Source: JBJXGV01 sp046160485 (GTDB lineage: Bacteria > Orphanbacterota > Orphanbacteria > JBJXGV01). Taken from it: DNA of 61,490 nt. Below the pieces are notes generated by a model. The model made no database searches and was not told the DNA's origin. It saw only the letters and a list, made by a program, of their open reading frames with translations. A program made the translations under genes and the position numbers. How positions within the stretch are numbered: position 1 is the stretch's first letter; each line of letters opens with the position of its first letter. Where the stretch lies: assembly GCA_046160485.1 (NCBI GenBank), contig JBJXGV010000056.1, forward strand, positions 1 to 61,490. The letters run 5' to 3'. Positions 54,182 through 61,490 of the stretch are shown here, in pieces.

Positions 54182-54535
54182 TCAGCCACCGAACTGAGCC
54201 GGTCGCGCATGCCGCGGTTCGTAGACTCCGAGTCTTCCACCACCCGGAAGGGCCACTTGCGTGAGCAATCCCCAGCCTTCGTCCTTTACGGGGCTGGTCA
54301 CGATGCCGTGCTTGCGCACTTCCGCGACGAACCCGTTGACATTGTCACACATCAGATAAAACTCATGAACATCGTTCTTATCCGAGGGATGAAGCGCAAC
54401 TTCCGCTGGGGGCAAACCGAAGATCAGCCATCCGCCGCCGACATCAACGCTCGGCAACTTCAGAACGTCGCGCAGAAACGCGCGGTCGGCATCCGGATTC
54501 GTGCTGTAGATGATTGAATGCGCGCCGGTGATCAT
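54182..54535 (-). CDS. VOC-family (glyoxalase-like) protein, first gene of two-gene cassette
   Basis: 117 residues: AHSIIYSTNPDADRAFLRDVLKLP and VHEFYLMCDNVNGFVAEVRKHG, a VOC beta-alpha-beta-beta-beta pair layout, ending in GGRLGVYEPRHARP with a metal-ligand-type Glu. It is similar to bleomycin-resistance-like/glyoxalase cassette proteins common in integrons, but the ligand is unknown. GGAGG precedes the ATG. It directly abuts the methyltransferase gene, suggesting joint function or joint capture. Confidence 0.8.
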   Translation of the reverse strand: MITGAHSIIYSTNPDADRAFLRDVLKLPSVDVGGGWLIFGLPPAEVALHPSDKNDVHEFYLMCDNVNGFVAEVRKHGIVTSPVKDEGWGLLTQVALPGGGRLGVYEPRHARPAQFGG

Positions 54536-54580
54536 TCGAGGATGCCTCCGTTCTTGGGTGAGCGTTACTCGCTTCTCGCC

Positions 54581-54621
54581 ACCTAGCGCTCCGGTTGAGC
54601 GGCTGCATACAGGGGTTATGC
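54581..54621 (-). repeat. shortened attC-like site 4
   Basis: Minus strand: GCATAAC (plus GTTATGC at 54615-54621), then GTATGCAGCCGCTCAACCGGAGC, closing GCTAGGT (plus ACCTAGC at 54581-54587). Only 41 bases: one inner arm seems deleted. The preceding gene's TAA lies inside the first core. Confidence 0.7.
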
Positions 54622-55041
54622 ACCACGCTCACGAACGGAGGCCACATACTCTTCCGGGAAGCCCAGTTTGCTGAGAGCACTCACGAGCCGCGTCGCATAT
54701 TCGGGATTGCGTTCGTCTGGACGCGGTGCATCGCGCAGGTTGTAGCACAAGGCCGGCGTCAACGTGCCCTCCAGCGGCTGGGCAAGTACCGCTTCCGGGC
54801 GATACTGCTCGAGCCCTGGCGCCGCGTAGAGTCGCTCGAGTTCATGGTGCGTGAGTGCGAAGAGCATGCCGTAGGCGCGACTTCCGGTGGATGCAACCAG
54901 CGTGGCACGCTGGCCGATGTGTAACGCGAACCCGTCGAGATACGCTCGCCGCGGGTCGATCGGCGCCACGCCGGCCCCGCGAAGGACCTCGTGGTCCATG
55001 AATAGACCGTAGAAGAAGACATCGACGCGGCGATCACTCAC
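54616..55041 (-). CDS. gamma-glutamylcyclotransferase-like protein, cassette gene
   Basis: 141 residues opening VDVFFYGLFMDHEVLRGAG, the strand-turn typical of the AIG2/GGCT (gamma-glutamylcyclotransferase-like) fold, with a later acidic position in HHELERLYAAPGLEQY. Such enzymes cyclise gamma-glutamyl amides; many cassette versions are uncharacterised. Its stop codon is embedded in attC-like site 4. It is the first cassette next to the integrase fragment. The 102 bases upstream show no clear attC, so this may sit directly after the former attI. Confidence 0.75.
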   Translation of the reverse strand: MSDRRVDVFFYGLFMDHEVLRGAGVAPIDPRRAYLDGFALHIGQRATLVASTGSRAYGMLFALTHHELERLYAAPGLEQYRPEAVLAQPLEGTLTPALCYNLRDAPRPDERNPEYATRLVSALSKLGFPEEYVASVRERGA

Positions 55042-55143
55042 GGATCTTCACCTCTGTGTGCATATCGATTGGCGATCAACGGCGAGCCGAAGACCCGCCC
55101 GTCCGCGTCGCCTGCTTCCTGCGGCGATTTCACTCCCTGCAGT

Positions 55144-55392
55144 CTAGATGAACGTCTTCAGTAGAGGCCAGGCCTCCCGGATGGCAACCTTTGGGTCGAA
55201 GAACTCCGCGTTCTCATCCCTGTCTCCTCCGACTCGGATCCACCCGGCGTACGCGTGTTCCGTGCGCGGGCTGTAGTGTCGAGCGCGGATTGCGGCGCGC
55301 AAGACATCGAGGGGGCATGGCCGCGACGGCGCGTTGACACGTGCGTCCACGCGGCGGCATCCGGCAAGCGTCATGCCCGGCGCCGCCGACAC
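55144..55392 (-). pseudogene. integron-integrase (IntI) N-terminal fragment
   Basis: 82-residue reading. Residues 28-52 (about 55234-55314) read LDVLRAAIRARHYSPRTE followed by HAYAGWIR, the SAM-like N-terminal DNA-binding domain of IntI-type tyrosine recombinases. After WIR the sequence leaves the family and there is no catalytic R...HxxR...Y part, so the gene is truncated. It is on the same strand as the cassettes and upstream of them, the inverse-integron arrangement known from Treponema and planctomycetes. The surrounding 55042-55437 has nothing else recognisable. Confidence 0.65.
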
Positions 55393-55437
55393 AAGAGCGA
55401 GCGAGCCGCGCGCGTATGTCAGCGCCGCCGCAAATGA

Positions 55438-55998
55438 TCAACTACCCAACTCGCGCTTAAGCCACGTCTTCGCGAGGAGCCAAGCGCGCTTCACTGTGAC
55501 GGGCGCGATGCCGAGCGCTTCGGCCGTCTCGTCGATCGAGAGTCCGCCGAAGAAACGGCACTCGACGACGCGCGCGGCGCGCGGGTCGAACGATTCGAGG
55601 CGCGCGACGAGTTCGTCGAGTTCCACCATCTCGAACGCGGCATCCTCGACGAGCGGCAGCGTGATGCTTGTAAGCGTGACGGGCCGCGCGCCGCCGCCGC
55701 GCTTCTCGCGCGCGCGGTCGCGCGCGTGGTTGACGAGAAGCCGCCGCATCACCATCGACGCGACCGCGAGGAAGTGGCCGCGCCCCTGCCAGCGCACGCG
55801 CTCTTGATCGACGAGCCGGATGTACGCCTCGTGCACGAGCGCCGTCGGCGTGAGCGTGTGGGTCGCGCGCTCGCCCTGCATGTGGTGGTTCGCGAGGCGC
55901 CGCATCTCGTCGTAGAGAAGCGGCAGCACTTCGTCGACGGCGCTCGCTTCCCCGTCTTGCGCGCGGACGAGAAGTCGCGTGATGGCTTCGTTGCTCAT
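55438..55998 (-). CDS. ECF sigma factor (kinase-associated, TIGR02999-like)
   Basis: 186 residues. Region 2 has ALVHEAYIRLVDQERVRWQGRGHFLAVASMVMRRLLVNHARDR; region 4 has LSIDETAEALGIAPVTVKRAWLLAKTWLKREL. Same ECF group as the 24030 gene (both with the HF-AVAS-MR pattern and alanine-rich linker). ATG 55998 is chosen because GAGGAA lies 7 bases upstream; longer readings add Arg-rich residues. It is divergent from the TPR kinase at 56125 with 126 bases between, giving a shared control region. Confidence 0.9.
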   Translation of the reverse strand: MSNEAITRLLVRAQDGEASAVDEVLPLLYDEMRRLANHHMQGERATHTLTPTALVHEAYIRLVDQERVRWQGRGHFLAVASMVMRRLLVNHARDRAREKRGGGARPVTLTSITLPLVEDAAFEMVELDELVARLESFDPRAARVVECRFFGGLSIDETAEALGIAPVTVKRAWLLAKTWLKRELGS

Positions 55999-56124
55999 CG
56001 ATTCCTCAGTGTGGCGACGCGCTCGACGCGGCGGCACGACGCGATTCTAACGGAGCCGCGTGATCCGATCTGCAGCGAAACGGGGCGTAGTGGCGGAGTC
56101 GGATAGGGGCGTATCCTCGGAGCG

Positions 56125-59046
56125 ATGATGGACCGCGATCGTTGGCGCAAGATCACGGAGGTGTTCGACGCGGCCGTCGAGCGGTCGGCAGCGGAGCGCG
56201 CGCGCATTCTCGACGAGGCGTTCCGCGCGCGTGACGCCGAGCGCGAGGCGGCGGGCGGCGGCGCGCGCAGCGATGAGGGCGCGGTCCGCGCGGTCCGCGC
56301 GGGCGACGCGGATGATGCGCGTGTCGCCGAGCGCGCCGCTCTACGCGGCGAAGTCGATGCCCTCCTCCGCGCGTACGACGACGATCCGGGTTTTCTCGAG
56401 CCGTTCGACGGTGGGGGCGCGCTCGTCGGAGTGGCGGCGGACGCCGCCGCTGCCGCCGCCGCACGCTCGCTCGACGATGACGATGCCGCCGACCCGCTCC
56501 TCGGCACGGTCATCGGCCGCTATCGGATCGCGCGCCGCATCGGCGATGGTGGCATGGGCGCGGTCTATCTCGCGGAACGCGCGGTCGAAGGCGCCGACGA
56601 CTTCCATCATGTCGCCGCGATCAAGGTCGTGCGCCGCGGGCTCGACACCGATCACATCGTTGCACGCTTCCGCGGCGAGCGGCAGATCCTCGCGTCGCTC
56701 TCGCATCCGAATATCGCGCGCCTCCTCGACGGCGGCGTCGCGCCCGACGGGCGCCCGTACTTCGCGATGGAGTACATCGACGGCGAGCCGATCGGCGCGT
56801 ACTGCGACGCGCGCGATCTCGGATTGCGCGCGCGCCTCGACCTCTTCGCCGTCGTCTGCGCCGCCGTGCACCACGCGCATCAGAATCTCGTCGTGCACCG
56901 TGATCTGAAGCCGAGCAACATCCTCGTGTCGCGCGACGGGCAGGTGAAGCTGCTCGACTTCGGGCTCGCGAAGATCCTCGACCCTGCCGCCGTGGAGGCG
57001 GGCGCGCCGCCGACGGTGACGCGACCCGAGGCGCGCGCGTTCACGCCCGAATACGCGAGCCCCGAGCACGTGCGCGGCGATGCGGTGACGACGGCGACGG
57101 ATGTCTACTCGCTCGGCGTGATTCTCTACGAGCTGCTCGCGGGGGAGAGGCCGCCGCGCTCGGCGGTGCGGACGCCGCGGTCACCGCGATCGCCGGGATC
57201 GCCGGGGGATCACTCGCGCACCGCGACGCGCGAGCGGACGACGCGTCCGAGCGCGGTCGCGTCGAGCGCCACGGGCGCGAACGCAGTGCGTTGGCGCGCC
57301 GAGCTGCGCGGCGACCTCGACACGATCGTGCTGAAGGCGATGGCGGAGGAGCGCGAACGGCGCTACGCCTCGGCGGAGGCGCTCGCGGACGATCTGCGTC
57401 GCTATCTGCGCGGGCTTCCCGTCGCCGCGCAGCCGGATCGCTTCGGCTACCGCGCGCGCCGCTTCGTTCGGCGCAACGCGCTCGGCGTCGCGATCGCGGG
57501 CGCGTTCGCGGCGCTCCTCATCGCGTTCAGCGCGACGACGCTCGTGCAGTCGCGCCGCATTCGCGCCGAAGAACGCGCGGCCGACGCGGCGCGCGCGCAC
57601 GCCGAGGCGCAACGCGCCACCGCCGAGCAGACGACGCAGCTTCTCGTCGAACTCTTCGAGCAATCGAACCCGACCGTCGTGCCGGGAGGCGACACGACGA
57701 CGGTCGCGACGCTCATCGGCATCGGCGAGGCGAAGGTCGACTCGCTCGCCGCGCAGCCGGAGCTTCAGGCGCGGCTGTGGCGCGCGTTCGGCGACATCCA
57801 CTCGGCGCGCGGGCGCTTCGATCGGGCGCGCGGCCTCTTCGAGCGCGCGCTCGGCGTCGAGCGCGACGAACGCGAGCGCGCCAAGACGCTCCACGAGATC
57901 GCGAAGCTCGCGTTCAAAACGGAAGGCGGCGCCGCGGCCGCACCGCGGCTGCGCGAATCGCTCGCGCGCCTCGCGAGCGTCTTCGACGCGGACGACATCG
58001 TCGTCGCCGAGGCGAAGGTCGATCTCGCGGGCGCAACGAGCGACAAGGCGGAGCGCGCGCGGCTTCTCGATGAGGCGCTCGCGACGATGAACGCGACGCC
58101 GGGAGTCGACGACGCCAACCTCGCGTCGGCGCACAACCAGCTCGCGATCGCTCGTCTTGCGCAAAGCAAGCACGCGGAGGCGCGCACGCATCTGGTCGAA
58201 GCGCTCGCGATCTTGCGCAGGCGCCTCCCGGCGGATCACCCGCACGTGACGACCGTGCGCATCAACATCGCCGCGACCGACAACCAACTCGCGAACTTCG
58301 CTGAGGCGGAAGCGGCGGCGCGCGAACTGCTGCCGGATGCGCGCCGCGTGCTCGGATCGCGATCGACGAGCGTCGCCGGCATTCTCGAGATCCTCGGCTC
58401 GAGTCTCGCGAACCAGGGCGAGCACGTGCAGGCCGAGGCCGCGTTCCGCGAGTCGCGCGAGATCTTTCGGGAGGCGTTCGGCGATCGCCACTGGCGCTTC
58501 GCGAATGCCACGCGCAACGTCGGCCGCGCGATCGCGCTTCAAGGGCGATACGCCGACGCGCAGCCGCTGTTCCAGGAGGCGCTCGCGACGCAGCGGCAAC
58601 TCGACCCCGCGGCGCACACGATCGCCAACTACCAGATCGCGCTTGCGGTGAACGTCGCGCGCCTTGGGGAGCGCGAGTCGGCGCTGGAGATGCTTCGCAC
58701 CGCGCGCTCGATGCTTGAGGCCGACTCGCTCTCCGCGCTTCCCGCGACCTTAGCTTCGGCGAACACCTGGCTAGGTTGGCTGCTCATCGAAGCGAATGAT
58801 GCGAAGGCGGCGGAGCCGTTGTTCCGCGAAGCCGTCGCGAGGCGCAGCGCGCTCTATGCGCCGACGCACCCCGATGTCGCCGACGCGCAGTGCGGTCTCG
58901 CGCACGCGCTCGCGGCGCAAGGCCGCGACGCGGAGGCCGCCGCGATTCTGCGCGCTCACTACGACGCGTTCCGCCGCTGGGGCGGCGCCGACCCTGCGAT
59001 CGCACGCCAAGTCGCCGCCACGTACGAGCGTCTGCGCCGGCAATAG
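56125..59046 (+). CDS. Ser/Thr protein kinase with C-terminal TPR domain
   Basis: 973 residues. Kinase domain at about 131-400: glycine loop GDGGMG, ATP lysine 167 in AAIKVV, HRDLKPSN with Asp260, DFG Asp279 and SPEHVRG. A transmembrane helix (GVAIAGAFAALLIAFSATTL) follows, then TPR units to the C-terminus (ALAILRRRLPADHP, AEAAFRESREIF). Unusual features are an Ala/Arg/Gly/Asp-rich insert in the N-terminal region and a Ser/Pro/Arg-rich insert (57145-57290) inside the kinase C-lobe. It is divergent from the ECF sigma gene. TATCCT (56112-56117) lies 7 bases before the ATG, hinting at a leaderless message. Confidence 0.92.
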   Translation: MMDRDRWRKITEVFDAAVERSAAERARILDEAFRARDAEREAAGGGARSDEGAVRAVRAGDADDARVAERAALRGEVDALLRAYDDDPGFLEPFDGGGALVGVAADAAAAAAARSLDDDDAADPLLGTVIGRYRIARRIGDGGMGAVYLAERAVEGADDFHHVAAIKVVRRGLDTDHIVARFRGERQILASLSHPNIARLLDGGVAPDGRPYFAMEYIDGEPIGAYCDARDLGLRARLDLFAVVCAAVHHAHQNLVVHRDLKPSNILVSRDGQVKLLDFGLAKILDPAAVEAGAPPTVTRPEARAFTPEYASPEHVRGDAVTTATDVYSLGVILYELLAGERPPRSAVRTPRSPRSPGSPGDHSRTATRERTTRPSAVASSATGANAVRWRAELRGDLDTIVLKAMAEERERRYASAEALADDLRRYLRGLPVAAQPDRFGYRARRFVRRNALGVAIAGAFAALLIAFSATTLVQSRRIRAEERAADAARAHAEAQRATAEQTTQLLVELFEQSNPTVVPGGDTTTVATLIGIGEAKVDSLAAQPELQARLWRAFGDIHSARGRFDRARGLFERALGVERDERERAKTLHEIAKLAFKTEGGAAAAPRLRESLARLASVFDADDIVVAEAKVDLAGATSDKAERARLLDEALATMNATPGVDDANLASAHNQLAIARLAQSKHAEARTHLVEALAILRRRLPADHPHVTTVRINIAATDNQLANFAEAEAAARELLPDARRVLGSRSTSVAGILEILGSSLANQGEHVQAEAAFRESREIFREAFGDRHWRFANATRNVGRAIALQGRYADAQPLFQEALATQRQLDPAAHTIANYQIALAVNVARLGERESALEMLRTARSMLEADSLSALPATLASANTWLGWLLIEANDAKAAEPLFREAVARRSALYAPTHPDVADAQCGLAHALAAQGRDAEAAAILRAHYDAFRRWGGADPAIARQVAATYERLRRQ

Positions 59047-59234
59047 CCGTCGGGCGCGCCCGTTCCGCGCGCCTAGCGAGTTGTCGTCACCAACGAGATC
59101 ACCAAACAGACCACTTCCGAGGCAGCCGCGCGGCGTGATACGCTAGCGGCCATTCGCGAGCACGTCGCGCGGACGCGCCTCCACTGCTGGTTTCGTGGCG
59201 TCAGGCTTGGATCCGACCTTCGAGGAGATACCAG

Positions 59235-61301
59235 ATGCGAATCGCGCTCGAGACACCCTCACGGTTCGGCAAGGCCCAGGTATTCGCGGTCGTTGTGACT
59301 GCGTGCGTACTGCTTGCCTCAAACGGCGCGCGCGCGCAGACGCTCGTGCTCGAGACGGCGGACGCGTCGGCGATCGACGGGGCCTGGTACACCTCGCTCG
59401 CGCTCGACGCGTCGGGGAACCCGCACGTGAGCTACCAGGACCAGACGACCGACGACCTCAAGTACGCACGGAAGTCCGGGGGCGTGTGGACGATCGAGAC
59501 GGCGGACGGGTCGGCGAACCTTGTGGGTGCGCACACATCGCTCGCGCTCGACGCGTCGGGGAACCCGCACGTGAGCTACCAGGACCGGACGACCGAGGAC
59601 CTCAAGTACGCGCGGAAGTCCGGAGGCGTGTGGACGATCGAGACGGCGGACGCGTCGGCGAACTTCGTGGGCTACTACACATCGCTCGCGCTCGACGCGT
59701 CGGGGAACCCGCACGTGTGTTACCAGAACCAGACGACCGGAGATGTTAAGTACGCGCGCAAGTCCGGGGGCGTGTGGACGATCGAGACGGCGGACGCGTC
59801 GGCGAACTTCGTGGGCGAGTACACCTCGCTGGCGCTCGACGCGTCGGGGAACCCGCACGTGAGCTACCTCGACGGCACGACCTTCGACGTCAAGTACGCG
59901 CGGAAGTCCGCGGGCGTGTGGACGATCGAGACAGCGGACGGGTCGGCGAACGACGCGGGCTTTTTTACCTCGCTCGCACTCGACGCGTCGGGGAACCCGC
60001 ACGTGAGCTACCACGACGACACGACCGGCGACCTCAAGTACGCGCGGAAGTCCGGGGGCGTGTGGACGATCGAGACGGCGGACGGATCGACGATCGAGGT
60101 GGGTTCGTACACCTCGCTCGCGCTCGACGCGTCGGGGAACCCGCACGTGAGCTACATCGACGACACGATCCTCGACCTCAAGTACGCGCGGAAGTCTGGA
60201 GGCGTGTGGACGCGCGAGACGGCGGACGGGTCGGCGAACAACGTGGGCTACTTCACCTCGCTGGCGCTCGACGCGTCGGGGAACCCGCACGTAAGCTACC
60301 TCGACGACACGACCGGCGACCTCAAGTACGCGTACATCCCGAGCGTGCTCATCTCCTCACCGCAGCCGGGCGTGACGTGGCCGGTCGGCAGCGAGCAGAC
60401 GATCAGGTGGTCGTTCACCGGCGGCCTCCCTATCGCCAACTCCCACGTCTATCTCTCAGTCGACGGCGGCAACTCGTTCACGCAGATCCGCAACGAGGCG
60501 CGCGATCCCGGCATGACGCTCCGCGTGCCCCACACGCCGTCGCGTTTCGCATCGATCAAGATCATCCGGCCGTCGCCGTACACGGAAGCGTACATGGACT
60601 CGTTCTTCACGATCGACGCGGCGATCACGCTGAACAAGTTCGACGCGCGGTTGGTGGGGGACGACGAGTTCGGCGGGAACGCGAAGGGGGCGCGCTTGGG
60701 CGTGAACGGCGGCGGCGGCTCGCGCGGGCCGGCGAACGCGGGCGCGGGGGGTGTCGCGCTGACGTGGGAAACGACGCCGGGTCGCGAGGCAGACATTCGC
60801 TACCGCATCGAGCGCGCGGCGGCGGACGACGCGTCGTCCGTGTTCGCGCCGCTCACCGTCGAGCCGCTGGACGCGAACGAATTCCTCGATGCCAGCGCAG
60901 ACGCGGCGAGCGGATCCGGCGCTTCGGCGTCGGGCGCGCGCTACCGCCTCATCGCGATCAACGGCCTCGGCGAGGAGTACGCGCTCGGTGAGACGCTCAT
61001 CGCGCCGCGGCTGGGCGCGGGTCGCCTCCTCGCCGTCAGCCCGAACCCGTCCGCCGGCGGCAACGTCTCGATCGCGTTTCGCGCGGCGCAAGCCGGGCTT
61101 CAGACGGACGTCTCGATCTACGACCTGAGCGGCCGGCGCGTCCGCACGATCGCATCGGGCTCGTTCGCGCTCGGCGTGCAGAGCGCGTTGTGGGATGGGC
61201 GCGACGAGTCGGGCGGCCGCGTGGCGGCCGGCGCTTACTTCGCGCGGCTCGCGTGGAACGGCGTCGCGAACGCGACGGAACGGATCACCATCGTCAAGTA
61301 G
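59235..61301 (+). CDS. secreted protein with seven 48-residue repeats and sorting domain
   Basis: 688 residues. Signal region VFAVVVTACVLLASNGARAQ, then seven near-identical 48-residue units (59349-60332), each with ETADGS or ETADAS, TSLALDASGNPHVSY and DLKYARKSGGVWT; the last unit is cut at DLKYA. A Ser-Thr-rich surface domain follows (SSPQPGVTWPVGSEQTIRW), then a fibronectin-like region (LIAINGLGEEYALGETLIA) and a FlgD-like sorting tag (LAVSPNPSAGGNVSIAF, IYDLSGRRVRTIASG, GAYFARLAWNG). GAGGAGA precedes the ATG. It is a close paralogue of the 31236 gene, differing mainly in repeat number. Confidence 0.88.
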   Translation: MRIALETPSRFGKAQVFAVVVTACVLLASNGARAQTLVLETADASAIDGAWYTSLALDASGNPHVSYQDQTTDDLKYARKSGGVWTIETADGSANLVGAHTSLALDASGNPHVSYQDRTTEDLKYARKSGGVWTIETADASANFVGYYTSLALDASGNPHVCYQNQTTGDVKYARKSGGVWTIETADASANFVGEYTSLALDASGNPHVSYLDGTTFDVKYARKSAGVWTIETADGSANDAGFFTSLALDASGNPHVSYHDDTTGDLKYARKSGGVWTIETADGSTIEVGSYTSLALDASGNPHVSYIDDTILDLKYARKSGGVWTRETADGSANNVGYFTSLALDASGNPHVSYLDDTTGDLKYAYIPSVLISSPQPGVTWPVGSEQTIRWSFTGGLPIANSHVYLSVDGGNSFTQIRNEARDPGMTLRVPHTPSRFASIKIIRPSPYTEAYMDSFFTIDAAITLNKFDARLVGDDEFGGNAKGARLGVNGGGGSRGPANAGAGGVALTWETTPGREADIRYRIERAAADDASSVFAPLTVEPLDANEFLDASADAASGSGASASGARYRLIAINGLGEEYALGETLIAPRLGAGRLLAVSPNPSAGGNVSIAFRAAQAGLQTDVSIYDLSGRRVRTIASGSFALGVQSALWDGRDESGGRVAAGAYFARLAWNGVANATERITIVK
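59349..60332 (+). repeat. seven tandem 144-base coding repeats
   Basis: Seven head-to-tail units of 144 bases; unit-specific changes concentrate in the short variable patch after ETADGS and in the D-x-T-T patch, while the rest is nearly invariant. Homologous to the three units at 31353-31760 and the single unit at 50069. Confidence 0.92.
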
Positions 61302-61311
61302 TGTCGGCCGT

Positions 61312-61347
61312 GCGGCGCGAAGCTCGTGTGTTGCTGCTTCGCGCCGC
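61312..61347 (+). terminator. strong hairpin after 59235 gene
   Basis: GCGGCGCGAAGC (61312-61323) pairs perfectly with GCTTCGCGCCGC (61336-61347), 12-base loop, 11 bases after the stop. The remaining bases to 61490 hold nothing I can identify. Confidence 0.65.
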
Positions 61348-61490
61348 GCGGATTGCTGGCGCGCTTCAGATTCCCTAACATCACGTCACCTCATTTGTGA
61401 TGGATACATGGGCGAGTTCGGGGAGCGCCGCCGCTGGCTCCCGAACAGCGATTGCCCGCGCGCGCGGGCCCGAGTAGTCTATCGGCCGAA

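Noticed and set aside
55042..55143. Fifth attC or attI site upstream of the GGCT-like cassette
   Set aside because: A GACGGGC/GCTCGCC pairing is visible but no RYYYAAC or GTTRRRY cores can be placed; not enough to call.
59319..60290. Minus-strand frame with regular repeats
   Set aside because: Its periodicity is only the reverse complement of the 144-base coding repeats of the 59235 gene; the sense frame has signal peptide, sorting tag and ribosome site.
59349..60332. CRISPR-like array
   Set aside because: Units are 144 bases, contiguous, in frame and coding; there are no 28-37 base repeats with unique spacers and no cas genes.

Overview
The window is very GC-rich bacterial DNA (only a few AT-richer promoter stretches, notably 45300-45600). 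Many secreted proteins end in a FlgD-like / type IX-like C-terminal sorting domain. There are also three Hanks-type Ser/Thr kinases, two ECF sigma genes lying beside TPR kinases, and no rRNA or tRNA genes. This combination points to an uncultured GC-rich member of the FCB side of the bacterial tree (Candidatus Eisenbacteria-like or a relative). That placement is an inference from gene content, not from a marker gene.

Layout. 1-960 is a partial kinase. 1250-8975 is a tightly overlapping surface-glycan operon (flippase, HprK-like P-loop protein, GT4, nucleotidyltransferase-like protein, a split GT2, an SDR). 9005-13355 is an opposing operon with two polyprenyl-phosphate-sugar-type GT2 enzymes and a TMTC-like GT-C/TPR membrane protein. 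13485-16618 holds two secreted proteins and a VapBC45-like toxin-antitoxin pair. 16868-23152 is a six-gene operon (LarA-like DUF2088, threonine-synthase-like PLP enzyme, acyl carrier protein, AMP-ligase, LpxL-like acyltransferase, methyltransferase) that looks like an undescribed ACP-dependent lipid or metabolite pathway. 24030-27363 is an ECF sigma/kinase pair.

27646-45175 is dominated by secreted beta-propeller-like proteins with C-terminal sorting tags, an M6 metalloprotease, a serine beta-lactamase-fold hydrolase, a beta-carbonic anhydrase with a His-rich insert, and an ABC-F ATPase. The ABC-F gene has a scrambled remnant 2.8 kb away. 45501-49788 is a compact module: DUF378 membrane protein, two fasciclin proteins, a DUF4397 lipoprotein and a MerR-type regulator carrying the B12-photoreceptor (CarH/LitR) residues. 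It is preceded by a strong promoter whose -10 box sits between the arms of a perfect palindrome.

51987-55392 is a decayed integron: five cassette genes on the minus strand with four attC-like sites, followed upstream by an IntI N-terminal fragment in the same orientation (inverse-integron layout). 55438-59046 is a second ECF sigma/TPR-kinase pair, here divergent. 59235-61301 encodes a secreted protein with seven near-identical 48-residue repeats. The same repeat occurs three times in the 31236 gene and once in a broken gene at 49988.

The two most noteworthy items are the decayed inverse integron and the putative light/B12-controlled fasciclin module. Recurrent low-complexity Ala/Arg/Ser/Gly insertions in otherwise conserved enzymes are a third, genome-style oddity.
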